A DNA stretch of 64,000 nucleotides. It comes from Bacillota bacterium (lineage in GTDB: Bacteria; Bacillota; UBA4882; UBA10575). The notes beneath the pieces were generated by a model. It was not told the origin of the DNA. It saw only the letters and a program-made list of their open reading frames with translations, and searched no databases. Shown piece after piece: positions 54,094 to 62,603 of the stretch (position 1 is the stretch's first letter; the number at the start of each line of letters is the position of its first letter). Position numbers and translations under genes: made by a program. The DNA lies in contig DUQR01000031.1 in the NCBI GenBank assembly GCA_012837715.1, positions 27,148 to 91,147 of the forward strand. Direction: 5' to 3'.

Positions 54094-54510
54094 TTAGCCG
54101 CATTTATAAGCAATAAGGGTATTATATAGATAATCGATGATCGTGCTCCTCTTGACAATGCCGATGAAATTCTGTTGGTCGTCGACCACCGGGATAAAAT
54201 TCTGGGAAACCGCCAACGGGATTAAATCTTCGATCTGCGAGTTAATAGAGACCGGCTCGTTATCTTGGTGTCGGGGGAGATCCTTAATCCGTAACTTATG
54301 CAAATCTTTAAAGCGCAAATCCGGACTTCTTTTAAAACTCCATAGTAAATCCCCTTCGGTAATAGTACCGGCGTATTTTCCTTCTTTGTTCACCAACGGC
54401 ATCGCCGTATAACGGTGATACTCCATCTTTTCCAAAGCTTGCCGCAGGGTAGAATCCTCTGCAATCCATACTACCTCTTCTTTGGGAGTAAGGTAAAACG
54501 CAATATTCAA
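54094..54510 (-). CDS. CBS-domain pair protein
   Basis: 138 residues forming one CBS pair: TLRQALEKMEYHRYTAMPLVNKEGKYAGTITEGDLL and QIEDLIPLAVSQNFIPVVDDQQNFIGIVKRSTII. Such stand-alone proteins sense adenine nucleotides. The gene is just upstream of araR in the same direction (24 bp), but no functional tie is evident. Confidence 0.88.
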   Translation of the reverse strand: MNIAFYLTPKEEVVWIAEDSTLRQALEKMEYHRYTAMPLVNKEGKYAGTITEGDLLWSFKRSPDLRFKDLHKLRIKDLPRHQDNEPVSINSQIEDLIPLAVSQNFIPVVDDQQNFIGIVKRSTIIDYLYNTLIAYKCG

Positions 54511-54631
54511 TCTTTACTCCTCCTTAAGATTGGATCCTAATTGATATAACGCGCTAAAAAAGAAAACATTTCATTTAAAAATAAGAGCCCTTCCGTTATA
54601 ATAAGACCAGGAATAAATAGGGGGTTTTGTC

Positions 54632-55234
54632 ATGTCTAAACGTTTTTGCTGGTTATTTCTAATCTCCATTTTAATCATGGTTTTTGGCGCCGGATGTGAT
54701 GAGGAAGAAGGGATCCTTGCCCAATTCGCCGGTGAACGCATCGGCTTGGTCATTGAAACTGATGAATACTCCGAGGCCTCTTATTATCAGTCTCAATTGG
54801 AAACGGCACTTATTAATTATATAGATCGCCGGTACGACCTTCAAGTGATCAATCCCCGCCTTCTCTTGAAGCGTGCGCCGGAATGGGAAGGCCGACTGGA
54901 AGACTTTTGCCGCAAGGAACTAGGCTTAAATTATCTTCTCATCATTGATCTCTTAAATGTAGTCGTAAACGAACCCAAGCCCAGCATGGACATGTGGTCA
55001 AAGACTTTTCGCTTCAAAGTGACCACCACTTGCTCCTTGACCCTGGCCTATACGTTCCAGAATCTGAACACCGACGGGATCATGTACTTCGGCCAGAGCA
55101 ATGGTTCATCCCGTGAAGAAAGTAGAGTTAAAGCCAGTAAACGCGGGGTATGGTTCGATATTAATGAGGTGGATTATTATGATTTAATCGAAGAGGCAAT
55201 GTTCAACGCCTTACGCCGTACTGAATTATTATAA
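54632..55234 (+). CDS. predicted lipoprotein of unknown function
   Basis: A 200-residue protein with a lipoprotein signal peptide and lipobox FGAGC (C22), so attached to the membrane surface or the outer membrane. The mature part (RIGLVIETDEYSEASYYQSQLETALINYIDRRYDLQVINPRLLLKRA...) resembles the mixed alpha/beta domain of small envelope lipoproteins that read substrate or protein state, but I cannot assign a family. Start is ATG at 54632 with AGGGGGTTTTG upstream. Divergent from the CBS gene. Confidence 0.6.
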   Translation: MSKRFCWLFLISILIMVFGAGCDEEEGILAQFAGERIGLVIETDEYSEASYYQSQLETALINYIDRRYDLQVINPRLLLKRAPEWEGRLEDFCRKELGLNYLLIIDLLNVVVNEPKPSMDMWSKTFRFKVTTTCSLTLAYTFQNLNTDGIMYFGQSNGSSREESRVKASKRGVWFDINEVDYYDLIEEAMFNALRRTELL

Positions 55235-55412
55235 TCTTCTTTCTTCGCTTCTTCAATCTTCAAACCATCCCCAATTGGTAACTGCCGGGTTTTTAACCAG
55301 CCGGATGACTCCATTCTGTTTAGTCCGGATCTTAATCGGTACTGCTTGTTTTATTTGGCGGATCCAGGGAAGAATAAACTCAAACTTGTTCTTGAGGAAA
55401 GGAGAAAAAGCG

Positions 55413-57335
55413 ATGAGTAGTTTTCCCACCCTATTCAGTCCGGCCAAAATCGGCTCTTTGGAGATAAAAAACCGGCTCATCATGCCGGCGATGGGTACGG
55501 GTATGGCGAACAAGGACGGTACCGTCACCGATCAGCTCTACCATTATCACCGGGTACGGGCTGCTGGTGGTGCCGGCATGATCACCGTCGAGATCGTCGC
55601 GGTCCACCCCACAACCGGCGGTTCCTCCCCGGCCATCTGGGATGACCGTTTTATTCCCGGCCTTAAACGGTTGGCGGATGTGATCCGCGAGGGTGGCGCC
55701 AAATCCTGTGTTCAACTGTGGCACGCTGGCCGCCAGACCAATTCGAACGTAACCGGCCTCCCGATTATCGCCCCTTCGGCCATCCCCTGTCCTTTATGTC
55801 AAGAGGAACCGACTATTATGGACCAAGAATTAATCCAGGAGATCATCGATAGTTTTGGCGAAGCGGCCCGTCGGGCCAAAGAGGCCGGCTTTGATTGTGT
55901 GGAAATTCATGGCGCCCATGGTTATCTCCTCGCGCAATTCATGTCCCCCTATTCTAACCAACGGACGGACGAATATGGCGGTAGCTTGGAAAATCGGGCC
56001 AAGTTCCCCTTGGCGGTAATCGATAAAGTCCGCGCCATGGTCGGTCCTGACTATCCCATTATTTACCGGCTGAGTGGTGAAGAGAAAGTCAAGGGCGGTT
56101 TAACGATTGAAGACACCAAAAAGATCGTCCCCCTCCTCGTTCAACACGGCGTCGACGCCATCCACGTATCCGTTGGGCTTTATGAGAGCTTACGCTACAC
56201 TGTGCCACCGATGGATTTGGACCGGGGCTTCAATGTTTGGGCGGCTGAAGAAGTGAAAAAGGTCGTCTCCGTGCCGGTTATCGCTGTCGGCCGGATTAAC
56301 GATCCTGCTCTCGCCGAAGAAATCCTCACGCAAGGCAAAGCCGATTTCATCGGTGTCGGCCGTAGTCTTCTCACCGATCCCGACTGGCCCAACAAGGTCC
56401 AGAATGGGCAGGGTGAAAAGATGCGCTATTGCATCGCCTGTAACCAGGGGTGCGTCGACCGGCTCCTCCTGGAAGGAAAACATGCTTCCTGCATCTTAAA
56501 TCCGGCTTGCGGTCGGGAGGCCGAATTCACCTTTGAACCGGTCACCAAAAAAGGAAAAGTAGTGGTGGTCGGGGGCGGGCCGGCCGGGATGGAAGCAGCC
56601 CGGATCGCCCGCGATCGCGGTTGCGAGGTAGTTTTATTCGAGGTCAAGGGCGAACTAGGCGGCCAATGGCGACTGGCGGGTAAGCCCCCGAAAAAATGCG
56701 AGATCGCCGGTGATGTAAAATGGCTAATTAACCAGTTGGAACTGAGCGGCGTGGATGTGCGCCTTAATACCCCGGCCACCAAAGATCTAATCCAAGCAGA
56801 AAAGCCGGATGCGATTATCCTGGCCACCGGTTCTACCCCAACAAAACCGCCGATCGAAGGGATCGAGCAACCTCATGTGCTCCTTGCTCCCCAGGTTTTA
56901 GAAGACCCCTCTTCTGTTGGCGATAAGGTCGTCGTGATCGGTGGCGGGGCCACCGGCTTGGAGACCGCCGAATTCCTTGGGGAAATGGGGAAAAAGGTTA
57001 CCGTCATTGAAGTCATGGAGGATATCGCCCGCACGATCGGACCGGCCCGCAAACAGTTCCTGATGGAACGCCTCGAAGCGTTTAAAGTCGAAGTCCGGGT
57101 CCAGGCCAAAGCAAAGAAGATTACTGCGCAGGGTGTAGTCCTGGACGATGCGAATGAAACCTTAATCCCCGCCGACCATGTGGTAATTGCCGTTGGGGTG
57201 AAGAGCGTTAACCTCTTGGAACCGGAATTAAAAGGAGTGGCTCCGGTCTATGTGATCGGCGATGCCAAGGAACCCCGGACCGCGATGAACGCTTTTTACG
57301 AAGCGAATGAAGTAGCCCGCAGCCTGTTTAGTTAA
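55413..57335 (+). CDS. NADH:flavin oxidoreductase (old yellow enzyme, 2,4-dienoyl-CoA reductase family)
   Basis: A 640-residue three-cofactor enzyme. N-terminal FMN-binding TIM barrel (GSLEIKNRLIMPAMGTG; HGAHGYLLAQFMSPYSNQRTDEYGGS), a 4Fe-4S motif CIACNQGC...CILNPACG near 330-355, then FAD and NAD(P)H Rossmann domains (VVVVGGGPAGMEAAR; VVVIGGGATGLETAEFL). Same architecture as enoate reductase, 2,4-dienoyl-CoA reductase and bile-acid BaiCD/BaiH. Exact substrate unclear. ATG at 55413 is chosen for the AAAGGAG seven bases upstream; the in-frame extension to 55275 lacks one. Confidence 0.9.
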   Translation: MSSFPTLFSPAKIGSLEIKNRLIMPAMGTGMANKDGTVTDQLYHYHRVRAAGGAGMITVEIVAVHPTTGGSSPAIWDDRFIPGLKRLADVIREGGAKSCVQLWHAGRQTNSNVTGLPIIAPSAIPCPLCQEEPTIMDQELIQEIIDSFGEAARRAKEAGFDCVEIHGAHGYLLAQFMSPYSNQRTDEYGGSLENRAKFPLAVIDKVRAMVGPDYPIIYRLSGEEKVKGGLTIEDTKKIVPLLVQHGVDAIHVSVGLYESLRYTVPPMDLDRGFNVWAAEEVKKVVSVPVIAVGRINDPALAEEILTQGKADFIGVGRSLLTDPDWPNKVQNGQGEKMRYCIACNQGCVDRLLLEGKHASCILNPACGREAEFTFEPVTKKGKVVVVGGGPAGMEAARIARDRGCEVVLFEVKGELGGQWRLAGKPPKKCEIAGDVKWLINQLELSGVDVRLNTPATKDLIQAEKPDAIILATGSTPTKPPIEGIEQPHVLLAPQVLEDPSSVGDKVVVIGGGATGLETAEFLGEMGKKVTVIEVMEDIARTIGPARKQFLMERLEAFKVEVRVQAKAKKITAQGVVLDDANETLIPADHVVIAVGVKSVNLLEPELKGVAPVYVIGDAKEPRTAMNAFYEANEVARSLFS

Positions 57336-57356
57336 TAGCTACTTCGAAAAGAACAG

Positions 57357-57387
57357 AAAGAGACTGTCCCGAAGACAGTCTCTTTTT
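57357..57387 (+). terminator. terminator after the flavin oxidoreductase gene
   Basis: AAAGAGACTGTC / GACAGTCTCTTT (57357-57368 with 57374-57385) plus TTTTT. Its stem resembles the terminator at 28486-28525. Confidence 0.9.
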
Positions 57388-57435
57388 GTCGGCATAAATC
57401 CCGTTGTCCGCTTCAAGCATTCAACATCATCCGGT

Positions 57436-58824
57436 TTACCCCAAGCTATGCGTGACGTTTCGCAGCCACTGTCCGGAACGGTAACGCCATCGGCAAAGGA
57501 GGGCTTTGGTGATCTCTTCAAAAACGCTTAAACCGTAAACCAGATAAACCGGTAACTTAAAGACAAAAGCCCCGACGACAGTTAAGGGAACACCAATAAA
57601 CCACATGGTAAAACCTTCGAGGAAAAAAGCGCTCCGCGCGTCCCCACCGCCTCGTAAAACGCCAACAATTATGATAATATTATAAACCCGGATAAAGAAG
57701 ACTAGCGCCACAGTGTAGATAATAAACAGGGTATAGCTCCGCACCGCACGGGAGACATTGAAGATACTGAGCAGATAGGGAGCAGCAACTGCCAACAACA
57801 ACCCTAAAACCAACCCGGTAATCATCGCCAAACGGGAAAACCGCTTGGCATATTCCCGGGTTAACTCTACATCGCCGGCTCCAATAGTATTTCCAATCAT
57901 CACCGCCGCTGCACTGGACAGACCAAAAACAAAAACCATGAACAGGTTGGTGATGGTATTGACAATCTGGATCGAAGCCACCGCTTGGGTACCCATCCGG
58001 CCATAAACCGCCGCATAGATTAGGCTCGCCGTCCCCCAACAGATATCATTCAAAAGCACCGGAATAATAGTACGGTAGGCTCTTTTAACGAACCCAAAAT
58101 CAAAAGCGGTTAATTCACCAAAGGAAGCGGTTAACGCCCCTGGGCGACGATAAACCGAAACCACTAAGACCAACGTCTCCACCACCCGGGCAATCACCGT
58201 CGCCACCGCCGCCCCGGCCACCCCCATCGCCGGCGCTCCCAATTTTCCAAAGATCAACACGTAGTTGAAGAAGGCATTACAAAAAAGAGCAACCAGACTA
58301 ATGAGCATCGGTTGGAACGAATTGCCGATTGAGCGATAAGCAAAGTTGTAGATAAAAGAAACCGCAGTAAAGAGATAACTGATCAGGATTATCTGTAAAT
58401 ACTGGGCTCCAGCCGCAATAATTTCGGATTCATGCGTAAAAAACATGATGATCCGGCGGGGAGCAAGCAAACCCACCACCACAAAGATGGTAGCCACGAG
58501 CAGAACCGAAGTTAAGCCCATCCCAAGAATGCGCCGAATGTTCTTGACATCCTTCGTCCCCCAAAACTGGGCAATAAACACCGCACAGCCCGCGCTCAAG
58601 CCAATCATAAACATCATAAAAAAGAAAAAATACTGATTGGCGATGCCAACCGCCGCAATCGCCGTCTCTCCCAATTTTCCCACCATAACCGTATCGATCA
58701 TATTTAAAAAAGAGGAGATAAAATTCTGGATCATCACCGGAATCGCCAGCTTCAACATCTTATGATAAAAATCGCGATTAACAAAAAACCTCGTCTCAGT
58801 CCTAGTCCCTATCCCTATGCTCAC
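57436..58824 (-). CDS. MATE-family multidrug/Na+ antiporter
   Basis: A 462-residue inner-membrane exporter with twelve predicted helices in two halves (MIDTVMVGKLGETAIAAVGIANQ near 45, GRMGTQAVASIQIVNTITNLF near 272). Similar to NorM/DinF-like MATE proteins. GTG at 58824 follows AGGAGACGAC. No regulator is linked. Confidence 0.92.
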   Translation of the reverse strand: MSIGIGTRTETRFFVNRDFYHKMLKLAIPVMIQNFISSFLNMIDTVMVGKLGETAIAAVGIANQYFFFFMMFMIGLSAGCAVFIAQFWGTKDVKNIRRILGMGLTSVLLVATIFVVVGLLAPRRIIMFFTHESEIIAAGAQYLQIILISYLFTAVSFIYNFAYRSIGNSFQPMLISLVALFCNAFFNYVLIFGKLGAPAMGVAGAAVATVIARVVETLVLVVSVYRRPGALTASFGELTAFDFGFVKRAYRTIIPVLLNDICWGTASLIYAAVYGRMGTQAVASIQIVNTITNLFMVFVFGLSSAAAVMIGNTIGAGDVELTREYAKRFSRLAMITGLVLGLLLAVAAPYLLSIFNVSRAVRSYTLFIIYTVALVFFIRVYNIIIIVGVLRGGGDARSAFFLEGFTMWFIGVPLTVVGAFVFKLPVYLVYGLSVFEEITKALLCRWRYRSGQWLRNVTHSLG

Positions 58825-58876
58825 GTCGTCTCCTCCTCTGGCACCAAACAGGGCTAAATATACGTTGAATGATAAA

Positions 58877-58898
58877 ATAGCAGCATAGAAGCTGCTAT
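58877..58898 (-). terminator. terminator after the heavy-metal ATPase gene
   Basis: ATAGCAGC / GCTGCTAT with a 6-base loop; the minus strand continues TTTATC. It lies 45 bp beyond the ATPase stop codon. Confidence 0.65.
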
Positions 58899-58942
58899 TG
58901 GGTTATTGTTCTATTGTAATTGAAATTTGAATCCGGCGCAAC

Positions 58943-61069
58943 CTAAAAATCCGTATCACTGCGTTGCGCTAGCGGAAGCCGGCGCAAGCCACTGCCCAAA
59001 TAGAGCGTCCGTGAAGCGTTAAAGACGGCCAACACCGTTACCCCCACATCGGCAAAGACGGCTTCCCAGATCGTTGCCACCCCAACGGTACCCAACAGGA
59101 GGAAGAAGGCTTTAACCCCCAAGGCCAAACCAATATTCTGCCGGATAATCCTTTTCGTGCGCCGGGCTAGTTCAATAGCCGGAGCTAACTTGGAGGGAGC
59201 GCCTTCCATCAGGACCACATCAGCCGCTTCAATCGCCGCGTCACTGCCCAAACCAGCCATCGCCACTCCTAAATCGGCCCGGGTAATAACCGGGGCATCA
59301 TTCACCCCGTCCCCAACGAAAACCAATTTTTGCCGCCGGTGGTCTCTGAGTTCCGCCATAAGCTCTTCCACCCGGGCTACTTTGTCTTCGGGCAGCAACT
59401 CGGCGTAATAACCATCCATCGCCAGTTGGTCGGCGACCCGGGCGGCAACACTGGCATCATCCCCGGTCAGCATGAGTACCCTTTGCACGCCGATCGCTTT
59501 TAAGCGTTCTACTGCTGCTTTGGCGTCGGCTTTGATCTCGTCGGAGATCCCAATGTAACCGGCGTATTTCCGATCAATCGCCACGTAAACAATGGTTCCC
59601 GGCACATCACAATCCTCATGGTCGATTTTTTCCCGGTGCATCAAGCGGTCATTCCCGGCCAGAACCTGTTTTCCCGCCACGACGGCGCTAATCCCATGGG
59701 CCGGTATTTCCTGGTATTCCTGAACCAGTTCGGAAGGGATCTCCCGGCCGTAAGCTTCCCGGAGGGAATGGGCAATCGGATGATTCGAGTAAATCTCTGC
59801 CCCGGCAGCTGCCGTTAAAAGTTCTTCTCGGGTAAAGCCGTTCCGTGGCGCCACTGCGGTCACACGGAAAACACCTTTTGTCAAGGTACCGGTCTTATCA
59901 AAGACCACGGTATGGGTGTCGGCTAAAGCATCCAGGAAATTGGCGCCTTTAATTAAGATACCCTTGCGTGATGCCCCCCCGATCCCGCCAAAGTAACCCA
60001 GGGGAATCGACACTACTAACGCACAAGGACAGGAAATGACCAGTAACACCAAAGCCCGGTACATCCAATCCTTAAAGGCTGCTCCCGGCAAGACCAAAGG
60101 CGGCAATACGGCCAAGAGGAAAGCGGCGCCCACCACCAAAGGCGTATAATAGCGGGCAAAAACCGTAATAAACTGTTCGGTCGGGGCTTTCCGTTCACTG
60201 GCTTTCTCCACCAAGTCAAGAATTCGGGCCACCGATGATTCATCGTAAGCCTTGGTTACTTGTACCGTAAGCAAGCCTGCGCCGTTGACCATCCCGGCCA
60301 AAATTCTTTCCCCGGCTTCCACTTTCCGGGGGACCGACTCCCCGGTCAGGGCGGAAGGATCAACGAAGGATTCGCCGGCTAAAACTTCTCCGTCCAGCGG
60401 AACCCTCTCCCCCGGTTTGACGATAATGGTTTGCCCGACCGCAACTTCCTCAGGCCGTACCTTTCGCGTCCGGCCATTCTCGATCAGGTTGGCATAATCC
60501 GGTTGGATATCAAGCAATGCTTTGATTGAACGGCGGGACCGGTTAACGGCTTTTCCCTGGAAATACTCACCCACGGCGTAAAAGAGCATCACCCCGGCCG
60601 CCTCCGGAAGCTGGTGAATGGCGATGGCGCCGATCGTCGCCAGGGTCATCAAAAAATTCTCGTCAAACAATTCACCGCGGACCAAATTGCGCAAGGCCCG
60701 GGTAATAACCGGCCACCCCACCAAGAAATAGGAAGTCAACAGAACCACATACTCCAGCCAGGAATAGGGCGTCCGGTGTAATTGTTCGTTAAAGACAGAA
60801 CCGATGATAAATAAGAGTCCTGACAACCATAACAGCCTGTGGTCTGCTTTTTCCCCCTCTTCCTCCGCTTCCTCTTCACTAATTAACTTCACCCCTGGTT
60901 CAAGGCGGGAGATGACCTCTTGGGCGACCTCCCGTTGATCGGCGGGGAGATCAATATTTTTCGTCGCAAAGTTAATCTTTACCCTTTCCAAGCCGGGGAG
61001 TTTTTTTAGTTCGCTTTCGATTTTAGCTGCGCAATTGGCACAGTCCAAACCCGCTAACGTACAGCGCAT
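58943..61069 (-). CDS. cadA: heavy-metal P1B-type ATPase (CadA/ZntA group)
   Basis: A 708-residue metal exporter. N-terminal heavy-metal domain with GLDCANCAAKIE (C10, C13), eight membrane segments, the CPC metal motif in SCPCALVVSIPLGY, phosphorylation site DKTGTLTKG, the HP motif NHPIAHSLREAYG and GDGVNDAPVI. CPC with this C-terminal pattern indicates Cd/Zn/Pb rather than copper. It is cotranscribed with the ArsR gene 29 bp upstream. Confidence 0.92.
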   Translation of the reverse strand: MRCTLAGLDCANCAAKIESELKKLPGLERVKINFATKNIDLPADQREVAQEVISRLEPGVKLISEEEAEEEGEKADHRLLWLSGLLFIIGSVFNEQLHRTPYSWLEYVVLLTSYFLVGWPVITRALRNLVRGELFDENFLMTLATIGAIAIHQLPEAAGVMLFYAVGEYFQGKAVNRSRRSIKALLDIQPDYANLIENGRTRKVRPEEVAVGQTIIVKPGERVPLDGEVLAGESFVDPSALTGESVPRKVEAGERILAGMVNGAGLLTVQVTKAYDESSVARILDLVEKASERKAPTEQFITVFARYYTPLVVGAAFLLAVLPPLVLPGAAFKDWMYRALVLLVISCPCALVVSIPLGYFGGIGGASRKGILIKGANFLDALADTHTVVFDKTGTLTKGVFRVTAVAPRNGFTREELLTAAAGAEIYSNHPIAHSLREAYGREIPSELVQEYQEIPAHGISAVVAGKQVLAGNDRLMHREKIDHEDCDVPGTIVYVAIDRKYAGYIGISDEIKADAKAAVERLKAIGVQRVLMLTGDDASVAARVADQLAMDGYYAELLPEDKVARVEELMAELRDHRRQKLVFVGDGVNDAPVITRADLGVAMAGLGSDAAIEAADVVLMEGAPSKLAPAIELARRTKRIIRQNIGLALGVKAFFLLLGTVGVATIWEAVFADVGVTVLAVFNASRTLYLGSGLRRLPLAQRSDTDF

Positions 61070-61098
61070 CTTTCCACCTTCTTTCTTCAGATCTTACT

Positions 61099-61455
61099 CT
61101 AAGCTTCTTCTGCCAAATGCTCTTGGGCCTCCCTGATTAAATTCATAATGTGATCATCATCCAAAGAATAATAAACCATCTTTCCTTCCCGGACGTATTT
61201 AACCAACCGCATCGCTTTTAACAACCGAAGATGGTGGGAGATGGCCGGCAGGGTCATCTCGAGAATGGTTGCCAAATCACAGACACAAAGCGGTTGGTGG
61301 GCCAAGAGATAGAGAATTTTCGTGCGCGTCTCATCCCCCAGCACCTTAAAAACCTCTGCCAACCCGTCAACCTCGGCTGTTTTGGCGCGCATGGCCGCAA
61401 AATCCAGTTCCGACGGGGAAAAAGCGTCACAAAGGTCCGGATTTTTTTCTACCAT
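61099..61455 (-). CDS. ArsR/SmtB-family metal-sensing repressor (CadC-like)
   Basis: A 118-residue winged-helix repressor: LGDETRTKILYLLAHQPLCVCDLATILEMTLPAISHHLRLLKAMRLVKYVREGKMVYYSL. The LCVCD motif in helix 3 is the CadC/ArsR-type metal site, and DDDHIMNLIREAQEHL resembles the helix 5 site of zinc sensors. Sits directly before the ATPase gene it should control. ATG at 61455 follows GAGGTGAGCAAGG. Confidence 0.9.
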   Translation of the reverse strand: MVEKNPDLCDAFSPSELDFAAMRAKTAEVDGLAEVFKVLGDETRTKILYLLAHQPLCVCDLATILEMTLPAISHHLRLLKAMRLVKYVREGKMVYYSLDDDHIMNLIREAQEHLAEEA

Positions 61456-61476
61456 CCTTGCTCACCTCGCAATACG

Positions 61477-61527
61477 ATTAAACACTTGCTTAATTGTTAT
61501 TGTAAATTAGGATTTTCATCTTGTCAA
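61477..61527 (-). promoter_or_regulatory. ArsR-controlled promoter with operator
   Basis: Minus strand TTGACA (61522-61527), 17-bp spacer, TACAAT (61499-61504). Right after the -10 lies the imperfect dyad ATTAAACACTTGCTTAAT (61477-61494, plus strand), of the 12-2-12 sort bound by ArsR/SmtB repressors. It overlaps the expected start of transcription. Confidence 0.75.
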
Positions 61528-61532
61528 TGGGG

Positions 61533-61646
61533 CTATTTGCGTTGTCCTTAGTTTTAACAATTCCCATACAACATTTTGATAGCCTGACTCAAGACAAACA
61601 CTATATATTGTCATAGAATCCCCTTTCTTGTTGACAACGCAAATAG
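61533..61646. repeat. 14-bp perfect inverted repeat flanking 86 bp
   Basis: CTATTTGCGTTGTC (61533-61546) and its exact reverse complement (61633-61646). The repeat begins six bases upstream of the -35 of the metal operon. No coding content inside. Confidence 0.7.
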
Positions 61647-61901
61647 TTTCAATGAGATCTGTTTATCCCCGGTTTATTTTTATATGTTATACTTGTTAAC
61701 AGCACCCAATAAGCCGGGTCGATAGGAATGCTTCACCGGCGCACAGCTTATTCTATGTTTTACTGAGTATTATTGACCTTTTTTTCTACCGGGCGCAGAG
61801 GGACGCTTATGCGCTGCCGCTTTTGGGGAAAGTTTTAAACAAGAAGCGGAAGGGGGGACTTTTTTATTTTGCGGAGCAACAGAGAGGCGGAAGGTCAAGC
61901 C

Positions 61902-62600
61902 ATGGGTCGGCCAAGGATTCCCATTCTTTATGAAGATAATCATCTTCTCGTTGTCGAGAAACCGGTGAATCTATTAACCCAGGGGGATTCATCGGGCGAT
62001 CCCGATCTCCTCTCCCTCCTAAAGCAGGAGATCAAAGTGAGATATGGTAAACCGGGCCGGGTTTATCTTGGGTTGGTCCATCGTTTAGACCGGCCGGTAG
62101 GCGGCGTCATGGTTTTCGCCCGGACTTCCAAGGCCGCCTCCCGCTTGGCAGAACAGCTGCGGACCGGCGGTTTTAAAAAGACCTACCTGGCGGTCGTGCA
62201 TGACCGATTAGAAATAAAAGGCCATCTTGAGCATTATTTGGCCAAAGACAGGGCAACCAATCTGGTGTATGTGGTCTCCCCGGCGGAGCCCGGCGGGAAA
62301 AAGGCCATCTTAGACTACGAGGTCCTGTCGGAAAAAGAGGGGCTTAGTTTAGTCCGGATCCATCTGCTGACCGGCCGTTCCCACCAGATCCGGGTACAGT
62401 TTTCCACCATTGGGCACCCCCTTTACGGAGACCAAAAATACGGGTCCTCCCTGAACAAGCCGGGACAGCAAATCGCCCTCTGGTCCCACCAGATCCTCCT
62501 CCGGCATCCCACAAAAAAAGAGGAGATGATCTTCACATCATCCCCCCCGGAGCGAAGGCCCTGGAGTCTTTTTGCGGAAATAGGGATTGCGCCTTTCTGA
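61902..62600 (+). CDS. RluA/RluD-family pseudouridine synthase
   Basis: A 232-residue RNA-modifying enzyme. The catalytic Asp is in VHRLDRPVGGVMVFA; also YEDNHLLVVEKPVNLLTQ and GRSHQIRVQFSTIGHPLYGDQKYG. It lacks an N-terminal S4 domain, like RluA, YlyB and TruC relatives that act on rRNA or tRNA. ATG at 61902 has GGAAGG seven bases upstream; an upstream TTG at 61869 is possible. Ends close to a convergent gene. Confidence 0.9.
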   Translation: MGRPRIPILYEDNHLLVVEKPVNLLTQGDSSGDPDLLSLLKQEIKVRYGKPGRVYLGLVHRLDRPVGGVMVFARTSKAASRLAEQLRTGGFKKTYLAVVHDRLEIKGHLEHYLAKDRATNLVYVVSPAEPGGKKAILDYEVLSEKEGLSLVRIHLLTGRSHQIRVQFSTIGHPLYGDQKYGSSLNKPGQQIALWSHQILLRHPTKKEEMIFTSSPPERRPWSLFAEIGIAPF

Positions 62601-62603
62601 GAT

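Larger units (their letters stand above)
61456..61901. other. divergent region between the metal-resistance operon and the pseudouridine synthase gene
   Basis: Holds the ArsR operator and promoter (61477-61527) and the inverted repeat at 61533-61646. Right of that is AT-rich, with no firm promoter for the synthase gene. Confidence 0.5.

Noticed and set aside
61533..61646. Invertible promoter switch
   Set aside because: The perfect repeat fits, but I found no good outward promoter inside the 86 bp and no recombinase gene nearby; kept only as an inverted repeat.
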